Assembly: GCA_900491605.1 (NCBI GenBank)
Contig: UESW01001504.1
Span: forward strand, 253,700-317,699
Direction of reading: 5' to 3'
DNA length: 64,000 nucleotides
DNA from: Calamus simplicifolius
Lineage: Eukaryota > Streptophyta > Magnoliopsida > Arecales > Arecaceae
Position 1 is the first letter of the stretch, and each line of letters starts with the position of its first letter. Of the stretch, positions 1 through 8,930 are shown one piece after another. Both the position numbers and the translations under genes were made by a program. The notes under the pieces are model-generated. The model was not told the origin of the DNA. It ran no database searches and was given only the letters and a program-made list of their open reading frames with translations.

Positions 1-108
1 CCGCTTAGATCTTGCAGCTTGTAGGTCCCCGGTCCGACGATCTCAGCTACTTGGTAAGGGTCTTCCCAGTTTGGTGCCAGCTTTCCTTACTCCAGGGGTT
101 TGGAGACA
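1..108 (-). pseudogene. Ty3/gypsy integrase C-terminal tail (element G, distal piece)
   Basis: Read on the minus strand, this piece translates to the usual tail of a plant gypsy integrase: a stretch resembling KLAPNWEDPYQV followed by a GPGTYKL-type motif. That is the GKLAPNWEGPY.V module that normally follows the integrase core. An in-frame stop lies a few codons before it. It continues the integrase core that ends at 10605, the two having been separated by copia element A1; the 5-bp target duplication on each side of A1 confirms this. The rest of G, including its 3' LTR, lies outside the window. It is not functional. The assignment rests on motif recognition and on the matching break point. 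Confidence 0.8.
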
Positions 109-113
109 GATAC
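109..113. repeat. Target-site duplication GATAC, left copy (A1)
   Basis: GATAC directly precedes the TGTTGGGG start of the left LTR and recurs directly after the CCAACA end of the right LTR at 10600-10604. Copia integrases make 5-bp duplications. Confidence 0.93.
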
Positions 114-478
114 TGTTGGGGAGATTGTTGAAAGATTATATGCCCCAATCTATCTTATTGATTTTGATGATTACCAAAAGCCATGAGTACATTAAAAGAT
201 GTAATGAGTTTATTTACATGAGCAATGAATTTATTTAGAACAATCAATGAGAATGTTAAAGTATAACTTTAATCAATTGAAAGTAACTTCAAGCTCAATG
301 TTTAAGCTTTCAAAAAGAAATTTTATACTTCATATTTTAATCAATGAGTTTTTGGAACATTTCTTGAATTGATTCTTAATGTCAATTTTATTATATTCAA
401 GTCAAAATAATGATTTAAAATGAATCTGGAACGAATTTAAAGTCAATCAGAAAACTTTCTGATTTTTGATACGTTCCG

Positions 479-797
479 GAGCCGACTCTTGAGTTTCAGA
501 GTCGACTCCACTCAGAGTACAGAAATGACTGTCTGTCTCGAGTCGACCCATGCAATTTCTCGAGTCGACCCCCGATTCTGTCGAGCCGACTCCATGACTG
601 TGCGAGTCGACTCCGCTCAGACACCAGAGGTGTATTTTTCTGAGCACTTCGCGAGTCGACCCCAACTTTTCATGAGTCGACCCCCGACTGTCAGGAGTCG
701 ACACTTTACTTTTGATGAGTCGACCCTTAACTTTCTGAACATTTCTATTTTTGGTATCACGACCTCGAGCCGACTCGCGGAAAGCATGAGTCGACTC
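479..797 (+). promoter_or_regulatory. 21-bp-phased GAGTCGACTC array in U3 (A1 5' LTR)
   Basis: Twelve copies of a palindromic core GAG(T/C)CGAC(T/C)C start at 479, 499, 540, 562, 583, 604, 653, 674, 695, 717, 767 and 788. Most gaps are 20-22 bp or about 41 bp; two gaps of 49-50 bp break the rule. The bases between cores vary. The array ends about 108 bp upstream of the TATA box. This fits a multi-copy protein-binding enhancer or a methylation target, but the function is inferred. Confidence 0.75.
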
Positions 798-904
798 CAG
801 CAAATCTGGGCAAAATTTTTCCGAATGCCAACTCAGCGTCAACGGTAAGATTTTTGATTAACGGCTATTTTTCTTTGTTCTAACGGCTATATTTTTGCAG
901 AATC

Positions 905-912
905 TATAAATA
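905..912 (+). promoter_or_regulatory. TATA box of A1 5' LTR (TATAAATA)
   Basis: TATAAATA lies in a context conserved in A1, B and C (AATCTATAAATAGAGA in A1), downstream of the palindrome array. Transcription would be expected to start about 30 bp further on. The 3' LTR has the same box at 9717-9724. Confidence 0.7.
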
Positions 913-1439
913 GAGAAGCCGTTTTCAAATCAAATATACAAATAGAGAGATATTCATTTCAAGAGAAAAGAAAAGAAAAATCGAAAAACAGAGCTTCATT
1001 TGAAAAAATCCGTGATTCAAAATAGAGTGAAAGAAAGAGTGTGAAATCAAAGGAAGCTCCTTCTGTGTTCAAGCTCAACAATCCAAGGAAGCTTCAGAAG
1101 AAAATCCAAGAGCTATTCAAGAGCATCAAGAGATTTTCAACACTCAAAGAAAAGAGGAAAAGCTCAAATCAACTCCAACACATTCCGTGAAGAATCCAAG
1201 CTGAGGCCCGATTCTACACTTCAAAGGAGTTGAGGAAAAGAAGAAAAGCTCAAAGCCAACCAACTGCAAATCAGGCTTTTCTAAACTTATTCTTATATTT
1301 GTTTATCTGCTCATTAGGAGCTTTGTAACTGAAAAACAATACTTTTATTCTTTGTGTCTAGTTCAATCTGGGGGATTGAACTAGTGGAGGTAGTCTTACC
1401 TCGGTACAAGCTTGGTAAAGCTTGGGTTAGGGTTTTTGT

Positions 1440-1607
1440 GCTGGTGAGCCCTTGAAAACCAGCTGGGTTCGTTGTGATCCCGGGAAAACAACAAGTTTGA
1501 GTTGTGAGCTTGTAAAACAACTCTGCTGTAATCTAGGGTGATTATAGTGTGGACCCAAGTGAATCTTGGGAGTGGACGTAGGTGTTGGATACACCGAACC
1601 ACTATAA
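1440..1607 (+). other. Conserved foldable RNA segment in U5 (A1)
   Basis: Inverted repeats predict nested stems. GCTGGT (1440-1445) pairs with ACCAGC (1458-1463). An outer stem TTATAGTG (1542-1549) pairs with CACTATAA (1600-1607). It encloses CCCAAG/CTTGGG (1554-1559 and 1565-1570, 5-nt loop) and GGTGT/ACACC (1581-1585 and 1591-1595). The diverged element A2 keeps the outer stem through a G.U pair and keeps the first inner hairpin with a changed loop of the same length. A packaging or dimerisation role is only inferred. Confidence 0.55.
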
Positions 1608-1734
1608 AATCTTTGTGTTTGCCGTGCTTCCATTGACTCTTTCTCTATCTCTGTTTTATTCACTGCACTTTGTATTTGCATTGCTATTGCCTTCATTCAT
1701 TAAGCAAACATTTTTAAAAGGCTAATTTTTAAAG

Positions 1735-1764
1735 AACCCAATTCACCCCCCCCCCTCTTGGGTT
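1735..1764 (+). other. C-tract stem-loop at the U5 end (A1)
   Basis: AACCCAA (1735-1741) and TTGGGTT (1758-1764) can pair around a loop dominated by a run of C. In A2 the left arm is AACCTAA (17156-17162), which still pairs through G.U. The C-run length differs between copies. Confidence 0.5.
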
Positions 1765-1782
1765 GTCATCTGGGCCAACAAT

Positions 1783-1794
1783 TGGTATCAGAGC
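1783..1794 (+). other. Primer binding site (A1), initiator Met-tRNA type
   Basis: TGGTATCAGAGC lies two bases after the 5' LTR. This is the standard plant copia primer site, complementary to the 3' end of initiator methionine tRNA. Confidence 0.93.
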
Positions 1795-1841
1795 TAGTGC
1801 TCATTAGATTTTGATCACACGATCAAGAGCTAAAGTTCCAA

Positions 1842-3491
1842 ATGGCAACACAAGTTGGATCATTTGCTGAAGGTCATTCTACGAATAGACCTCCACTGTT
1901 TAATGGTTCAAATTATTCATATTGGAAAGCTAGAATGAGGATATTCATTCAAGCTTCTGATTATGAGCTATGGGGTGTTATAATCAATGGACCTAGTACA
2001 CCCACACATGTTATTGATGGCACTATTGTTCCTAAGCCCGAAAGGGACTGGAATGATAATGATAGGAAAATGGCACAGCTTAACGCTAAAGCCATGAATG
2101 TTTATATTGCTCCTTAGATGCTAATGAATTTAATAGAATCTCCACATGTAATTCCGCAAAGGAGATTTGGGATAGATTAGAGGTTACCCATGAGGGTACC
2201 AATCAAGTAAAAGAATCTAAAATTAATATTCTTGTTCATAAATATGAATTATTTAGCATGGAACAATCTGAAACCATTGCATGCATGTACACTAGATTTA
2301 CAGATATTGTAAATGGTTTGAAAAGTCTTGGTAAGACATATACTAACTCTGAACTTGTTCGAAAAATTCTTAGGTCATTACCAAGATCATGGGAAGCAAA
2401 AATGACAGCAATCCAAGAAGCTAAGGACCTCAACACTTTACCCTTAGAGGAGCTTCTAGGATCTCTTATGACCCATGAGCTGACTATGAGGCAGCATGTA
2501 GGAGGACACAAAGAAAAAGAAAGTAATTGCCCTCAAAGCTGCAAAAGAAGAAGAGAGCAGCAGTGATGATGATGATGATAATGATGAAGAGACTGCTCTC
2601 TTAGCAAAGAAATTTAAAAGATTTATGAGGAGAAAGAAACCCTTCCACAAGAAAAAATTTGGAGCTAAGTGGGAAGGAGAAAAGGATAAAAACAAGGACA
2701 AGGACAAGGAAAAAGAGAAAGACCCCTTGACTTGCTATGAGTGTAATAAACCGGGGCACTTTAGGAATGAATGTCCAAATTGAAGAAAGCCTACAAAAAG
2801 AAAAAGAAGGCTTATGTGGCGACATGGAGTGACAGCGAGGAATCTTCTTCCGAAGAAGAAGAACAAAAGGAAGTCGCAAACGTATGTTTCATGGCGGACG
2901 ACAACGATGAGGTAAGTTCCGACAACCCTTGCGATGAATTTGCTTTTGATGAACTTTTTGATGCTTTTAATGAACTTGTTGGGATTTCAAGGTTTTGAAA
3001 AAGAAATACAAGATTTTGAAAAATGAAAACTTAACTTTCATTCAAGAAAAGGAAAATCTTAATAATGAAGTTAAGAAACTTAAATCTGAAAATGAAATTT
3101 TAATAAAAGAAAAAGAATCAATCTCTAATGAAAATGATAAACTAAGGAAAGAGGTTGAAAAATAAGAACATAGTTGATAAGTTTACATTAAGTTCAACTA
3201 AACTAGACATGTTATTAAATAGTCAAAAAGCAGTTTTTGAAAGCCGGATTAGGATATAACACTTTAAGAAAACAAAAATCACTTAAAAATATTTTTGTGC
3301 GTGCTGGCCAAAGTAATTTTACATGCTTTAAATGTAATCAAAAGGACATAAATCTTATGAATGTAAAATTCTAAAACCTAATAAAAACTTAAATATTAAA
3401 GGAAAGAAAATATGGGTTCCGAAAGGAACAATATTTTGCTACTAACCATGAAGGACCCAAGAAAGCTTGGGTACCTAAACATAAAGTTTGA
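1842..3491 (+). pseudogene. gag: Copia gag (A1), frameshifted
   Basis: The structural protein that forms the virus-like particle and binds RNA. It starts at the first ATG after the primer site (MATQVGSFAEGHSTNRPP). The N-terminal half matches the UBN2/copia gag family (PPLFNGSNYSYWKARM, then KEIWDRLEVTHEGT and SLPRSWEAKMTAIQEAKDL). A CCHC zinc knuckle CYECNKPGHFRNEC lies near 2731-2775, followed by an acidic Ser/Glu stretch, a predicted coiled coil and a second CCHC knuckle near 3325-3370. Single-base losses shift the frame near 2100, near 2510, just after the first knuckle and several times later. The stop TGA at 3489-3491 overlaps the start of the pol frame. C carries the same protein from a different insertion. 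Confidence 0.88.
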
Positions 3492-6400
3492 TTTCATTGC
3501 AGGAATGTCTTGTGGCCAAGAGATCAAAGAGAAAGTGGTATCTTGATAGTGGCTGCTCAAGACATATGACGGGTGACAAAGAAGAATTCATCACCCTTGA
3601 AGAAAAGAAAGGAGGAGTTGTTACATTTGGCGACAATGGCAAAGGCCAAATCTTGGGGTTTGGTAACATTCAAATAACTCCCTCCACATATATTGAGAAT
3701 GTACTTTATGTTGATGGTTTAAAGCATAACTTAATTAGTATAAGTCAATTATGTGACAAAGGTTTTAAAGTATCATTTGAATCTTCTTTATGCACTGTAG
3801 CTAATCCCATTGATAATAGCATTGTTTTTATTGGAAATAGAAATGGCAATGTATACATGATTGATTTAGACAAATTGTCTACTAATAATCATTGCTTAGT
3901 TGCTAATAATGCTAATATGAATGAGATTGGTTGGTTGTGGCATCGAAGATTAGGTCACGCAAGCACACACCTGATTTCAAAACTAATTAGAATGGATTTA
4001 GTAAAAGGTTTACCTAAATTAGATTTTGAAAATAACAAAATATGTGATGCATGTCAGTTTGGAAAACAAACAGAAGTTCTTTCAAATCTAAAAATATTGT
4101 TTCAACTTCTAGGCCATTAGAGCTACTTCACATGGACCTTTTTGGACCAACTAGAACCACAAGTCTAGGAGGAAAGAAATATGGTCTTGTGATAGTAGAT
4201 GATTACTCTAGATTCACTTGGGTAATGTTTTTAGCTCACAAAGATGAGACTTTCTCGATATTCATGAAATTCTTCAAGAAAGTAACAAATGAGAAAAACA
4301 CTACCATAGTGTCTCTAAGAAGTGATCATGGAACTGAATTTGAAAATCACTTATTTGAAAGTTTTTGCAATGAAAATGGTATTAATCATAACTTTTCTGC
4401 ACCTAGGACCCCACAACAAAATGGTGTAGTTGAAAGGAAAAATAGGACTCTAGAAGACATGGCCCGTACCATGCTATGTGAAAGTAAACTCCCGAAATAC
4501 TTTTGGGCGGAAGCTATTAACACAGCATGTTACATCTTAAATAGAGCCTTAATAAGACCTATTTTAAAGAAAACACCTTATGAATTATGGCATGATAGAA
4601 AACCCAATATTAAATATTTTCATGCATTTGGTTGTAAATGTTTTGTTCACAATAATGGTAAAAATAATTTAGGCAAATTTGATGCTAAATCTGATGAAGG
4701 AATATTCTTAGGATACTCAATAACTAGTAAAGCATATAGAGTATTTAACAAGAAAACTTTAGTTGTTGAAGAATCCATTCATGTAGTTTTTGATGAATCT
4801 TTAGCAACTCGTTCCGAAAAATTTGATGATGAAGAAGATACAAACATAATTGAGAAAGATCTTGAAAAATTAAATATTGATGTATCTTTAGATCAAGAGC
4901 AAGACGCTAAAGATAATGATTCACCTAAGGATGATGATACTAACACTAATCATAATGATGTAGATCTACCTAGGGATTGGAGATATGCTTATAGTCACCC
5001 TAAGGAATTGATTATAGGTGATCCATCTCAAGGAATAAGAACTAGATCATCTATGAGAAATATTAGTAATCATCTTGCATTTGTATCACAAATTGAACCT
5101 AAAACTATTGAAGAAGCTGAAAAAGATAATAATTGGATGTTAGCAATGCAAGAAGAATTAAATCAATTCACTAGAAATAATGTATGGACTTTAGTTGAAA
5201 GACCTAAAAATCATTCTGTTATAGGATCAAAATGGATATTTAGAAATAAACTAGATGAAAATGGCATAGTAATTAGAAACAAAGCTAGATTAGTTGCAAA
5301 AGGATATAATCAAGAAGAAGGTATTGATTTTGATGAAACCTTTGCACCAGTAGCTAGATTAGAAGCCATTAGACTATTACTTGCATTTGCATGTCATATG
5401 AATTTTAACTTATTTCAAATGGATGTAAAAAGTGCTTTTCTAAATGGATTTATAAATGAAGAAGTATATGTAGAACAACCACCAGGTTTTGAAGATCACG
5501 AATTTTCAAATCACGTTTTTAAATTGCACAAAGCATTATATGGTTTGAAACAAGCACCTAGAGCTTGGTATGATAGATTAAGTAAATTTTAATTGAAAAT
5601 GATTTTATAAGAGGAAATGTTGATAAAACATTGTTTTTGAAAAGAAAAGGTAAAGATTTATTAGTAGTTCAAATATATGTTGATGATATCATTTTTGGTG
5701 CTACTAACAATATTCTATGTCAAGAGTTTGCTAAGTTGATGCAGGGCGAATTTGAAATGAGCATGATGGGAGAACTCAACTTCTTCCTTGGACTCCAAAT
5801 CAAACAAAGCAAAGAGGGAATCTTTATCAACCAAACAAAGTACACAAGAGAAATTTTAAAGAAGTTTGGTATGGAATCAATAAAACCCCTCGGAACACCA
5901 ATGAGTCCTTCATGCAAGCTGGACAAAGATGAAGAAGGTAAGAAGGTTGATCAAAAATATTATCGAGGTATAATCGGATCCCTACTTTACTTAACTGCAA
6001 GTAGACCAGATATAATGTTTGCTGTTTGCTTATGTGCTAGATTTCAGTCTGAACCTAAAGAATCACATTTAATTGCTGTTAAAAGAATACTAAGATACTT
6101 AAGTGGAACAAAAAATGTAGGTTTATGGTATTCTAGAGACTCAACATTAAATCTGATTGCATACACTGATTCTGATTATGCTGGATGTAAGTTAGATAGA
6201 AAAAGCACAAGTGGTGCATGCCAATTCTTAGGAAGTAACTTAATCTCATGGTTTAGCAAAAAGCAAAATTCAGTTGCATTATCAACTACTGAAGCTGAAT
6301 ATGTAGCAGCTGGAAGTTGCTGTGCTCAAATCCTATGGATTAAGCGACAACTTGAAGACTATGGTATCACACTTGATAAAACACCTATAAGATGTGATAA

Positions 6401-6621
6401 CACAAGTGCAATTAATCTAACAAAAATCCAATTCAACATTCTAGAACAAACACATAGAAATTAGATATCATTTTATAAGAGAACATGTTGCAAATAATGA
6501 AATATGTCTTGACTATGTTAACACTGAAGAACAATTAGCAGATATATTTACAAAACCCTTAAGTGAAGAAAGATTCTGTTATCTTAGAGGAGAGTTAGGG
6601 ATTTGTGATCCATTAGAATGA
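3488..6621 (+). pseudogene. pol: Copia pol: protease, integrase, RT, RNase H (A1)
   Basis: The replication polyprotein. In order it shows an aspartic protease (WYLDSGCSRHMTG), a GAG-pre-integrase zinc domain (HRRLGHAS to CDACQFGKQ), an integrase core with the D, D, E residues (HMDLFGP, RSDHGTEFEN, GVVERKNRT), reverse transcriptase (KARLVAKGYNQEEGIDF, QMDVKSAFLNG, YVDDII) and RNase H (TDSDYAGCKLDRKSTSG, STTEAEYVA). It ends in GICDPLE and a TGA at 6619-6621. Single-base deletions break it near 4073, near 5590 (between the palm motif and YVDD) and near 6423. Catalytic residues are present. The pol frame is shifted relative to gag, as it is in A2 and C. Confidence 0.92.
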
Positions 6622-7090
6622 ATTTGAAACCCCTAAGGAAATTTTATCTAAAATTCTTTCAAATCCTTGATCTTTAAGGAAATCTTATCTAGAATTCATA
6701 TCTAATTGATCTATTCAAATCCAATGATTATTTTATCAATTTTTATGATCAATTTCCGGACACATTTCAGAAATTTCATGTTTTTGCTCTGAAATGGTCT
6801 CGGAGCCGACTCGGTGAGTATCGGAGTCGACTCCAGGTTTCTACTGAAACTCTCGAGTCGACCCCTTCTCGGCGCGAGTCGACTCCACTTCGGGATGGTT
6901 TTCTGTGACTGTCCGGAGTCGACCCCTCGCTTTGCGGGAGCCGACTCGAAGTGGTCCCAGGTCGATTTATCTAGGGCAGAGTCGACTCGCCGTTCATTTC
7001 AATCTCTCAAATCTCTCAAAATACTCTCTCCAAAATACTTCCAGACCTTCCAAATTCCCAGAATCCCTGATTAACCCTTCCAATCGATCA
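6622..7090 (+). promoter_or_regulatory. Pol-ORF3 spacer with second 21-bp-phased array (A1)
   Basis: This is about 470 bp without coding signal. The core GAG(T/C)CGAC recurs at 6803, 6824, 6855, 6876, 6916, 6938 and 6979, with a degenerate copy near 6959, mostly on a 21-bp grid. A CT-rich, A-containing leader of about 100 bp follows and runs to the ORF3 start, resembling a plant 5' untranslated region. I see no strong TATA box in A1. A separate ORF3 promoter is an inference. Confidence 0.6.
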
Positions 7091-8553
7091 ATGGCCCCTA
7101 AAACTCGAGGTTCTAACCTTGTGCGGCCGGTGTGAAGAGGAAGAGAGCCGTGAGGAAGACGTGAGGCGTCCGGTTCGTGAGCCATCACCTAGCTCGGATT
7201 CAACTCATCTTCTTCAACTCCAAATGCTTCTCCATCTGCAGCTCCTTCTCAGGTAGATAGACTTAGCTGATAGAATCATTACTACGGGAGAAAAGTGATT
7301 TTGAATTATTTGAGGCAGAGGGATTTCTTTTGGGAAGACAGTTGATAGAGATGGGTTGGGAAAAGATCTGTTCCTTAGATTGCCCTACTATCCCGCCTTG
7401 TAAGGAGTTTTATAAGAATTATCTAGAGGAGATAATGGTCTTATAAGCATTGTTAGAGGAAATAGAATTTCAGTGACTGTAGAGCTGCTTTCAAGATTGT
7501 TGGATCTACCCATGTCAGGAACTTCTACATTTTCTTCGGATGACAGAAGCCCAGCTCTGTCTAGATTACTTAACCGGGAGGTTGTCGGTTTTGAGGAAGT
7601 TTTTGCCAATCAATTATCCTTAGAACTGAGATTGCTCCACAACATTGTAGTAGGATCCTTTTCCCCAAAATTGGGAGATTCGATTATGTGTCAGAAAGGG
7701 ATATTTTTGTGATGGATGCTATTGTAACGGGTAAACCCATTAACCTTCCCAGTATGATTTTATGGTATATTGCTGACTGTGGAGGAAAGAGAAAATCAAG
7801 CTTGCCCTATGGCATGATCCTCACTAAAATTTTCCAGAGCCAAGGGATTGTCATTTCTGATAGTGAGCCATGAGGAACTTGAGACACACAGATTTTTATA
7901 GCTTGGCCACTATTCATAGGATGGGATTTGTTAAGAAGAACGGAAAATGGGAAAGGAAAGGTTTGATAGAAGAAAGAGCAGCGGATGCTGAGGCACCGGG
8001 ACCATCGGTTAGACACTCTTCACCTGCACCTCCGAGCCCTCCTATTTCTGCTCCTGCTCCTACCCCTGCTCCATTGTTTGATCAAGCTTCATTCATCAGT
8101 TGGCTTCACAGAACTTCAATTAAGGCAACTCAAAGGCCTTCTTGATGATCAGTCAGAAAAATTAAAATCAGAGTTTGAAAACAAGTTCATGAATCTCAAG
8201 GAAACTCTATATCTTTGGATGACCGAATCACCAAAATTGAATCTACTCTCAGCACTTCTTCAGAGTCTTTAAGTGGAGATCTTAAGAACATATTTGAAGA
8301 ACTTAAAGATGTCTGCGGAGATGGCGAAACCTATGCTAAATGCAACGCTGAGCTACAAGATAAAATTTTGACTGCTTGCACCTTTGTGGATGAGAGACTA
8401 AAGGACTATGTAAAGATACAAACTGATGGAATGAAAAACATAATTGATCATTTGACTAGGATTGTTAGGACTCATTTTAATGTATTAGATACTCAGTCCT
8501 TGCAATGTATTGAAGTTAATGTTATGTTTTACATTTTGGTATCAATGTATTAG
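7091..8553 (+). pseudogene. ORF3, plant-transposon-domain protein with C-terminal coiled coil (A1)
   Basis: The third frame of the element, starting ATGG at 7091 in good initiation context (MAPKTRGS). Across several shifted frames it shows a domain of about 200 residues with EGFLLGRQLIEMGWEKICSL-like, ALSRLLNRE, NQLSLELRLLHNI, RDIFVMDAIVTGKPINL, LPYGMILTKIFQSQGI and LRHTD..SLATIHRMGF motifs. This resembles the family annotated as putative plant transposon protein (Transposase_32). A Pro/Ser/Ala linker follows, then a long charged, probably coiled-coil tail (KLKSEFENKFMNLKETL onward). I see no signal peptide or membrane segment, so it does not look like a classical envelope protein although it occupies that position. 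Its function is unknown. At least five frameshifts break it. Confidence 0.75.
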
Positions 8554-8930
8554 ACACTTTGTATTAGACACTTTGATGTAATGAATTATCTTTTTGAATA
8601 CTCAATGTATTTCTTCCTATTATCAATGAATGAATGATTTTGTTAAATCAAATCTTGAATGAATGAATGATATGTTTATGCTTCTCTACCTTTTTGTTGA
8701 TAACAAAAAAGGGGAGAGTTTTATAGTTTTATAACTGTATATGCATATGGGAGAAATTGATTAATCAATATATTAAAATGATTGAATGAATGAGATGGGA
8801 TATTTATTTAAGTTTCATAGGGGGAGCTACCTCATTCAGGGGGAGCCTAAGCCTAACTATGAAATCAAAATAAATTCACAATCAATCATGCATAAACTCA
8901 ATGTTTTTGTCATCATCAAAAAGGGGAGAT
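8554..8930 (+). other. A1 3' untranslated region with two polypurine tracts
   Basis: Non-coding. The functional-position polypurine tract (AAAAAGGGGAGAT, 8918-8930) abuts the 3' LTR. A near copy, AAAAAAGGGGAGAG, lies at 8705-8718. Just after it, 8731-8750 (ATAACTGTATATGCATATGG) is the site that is occupied by insertions in A2 and B but empty here. Confidence 0.75.

Larger units (their letters stand above)
114..1780 (+). repeat. A1 5' LTR
   Basis: It starts TGTTGGGGAG and ends GGGCCAACA, with TG...CA termini, and is nearly identical to 8931-10599. In order it holds an AT-rich start, a 21-bp-phased palindrome array (479-797), a TATA box (905-912), a purine-rich leader, a structured U5 segment and a C-tract stem-loop near its end. 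Short reading frames in it on either strand are by-products of the repeats. Confidence 0.95.

Noticed and set aside
479..797. CRISPR-like look of short repeats with variable spacers
   Set aside because: The context is a plant LTR; the repeat unit is a 10-bp palindrome on a 21-bp grid, and there are no cas genes.
447..848. Open frames of about 120-130 codons on both strands of each LTR
   Set aside because: They arise from the repeated GAGTCGACTC core, which reads as SRVDS or GVDS in either strand; they recur in every LTR without start or domain features.
3449..3503. A short intron between GTACCT and TTGCAG at the gag/pol border
   Set aside because: It would be only about 32 nt, below plant intron size; the acceptor-like site is kept only as a lead with an unknown donor.
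7091..8553. ORF3 as a classical retroviral envelope
   Set aside because: No signal peptide, cleavage site or membrane helix is visible; only its position matches an envelope gene.
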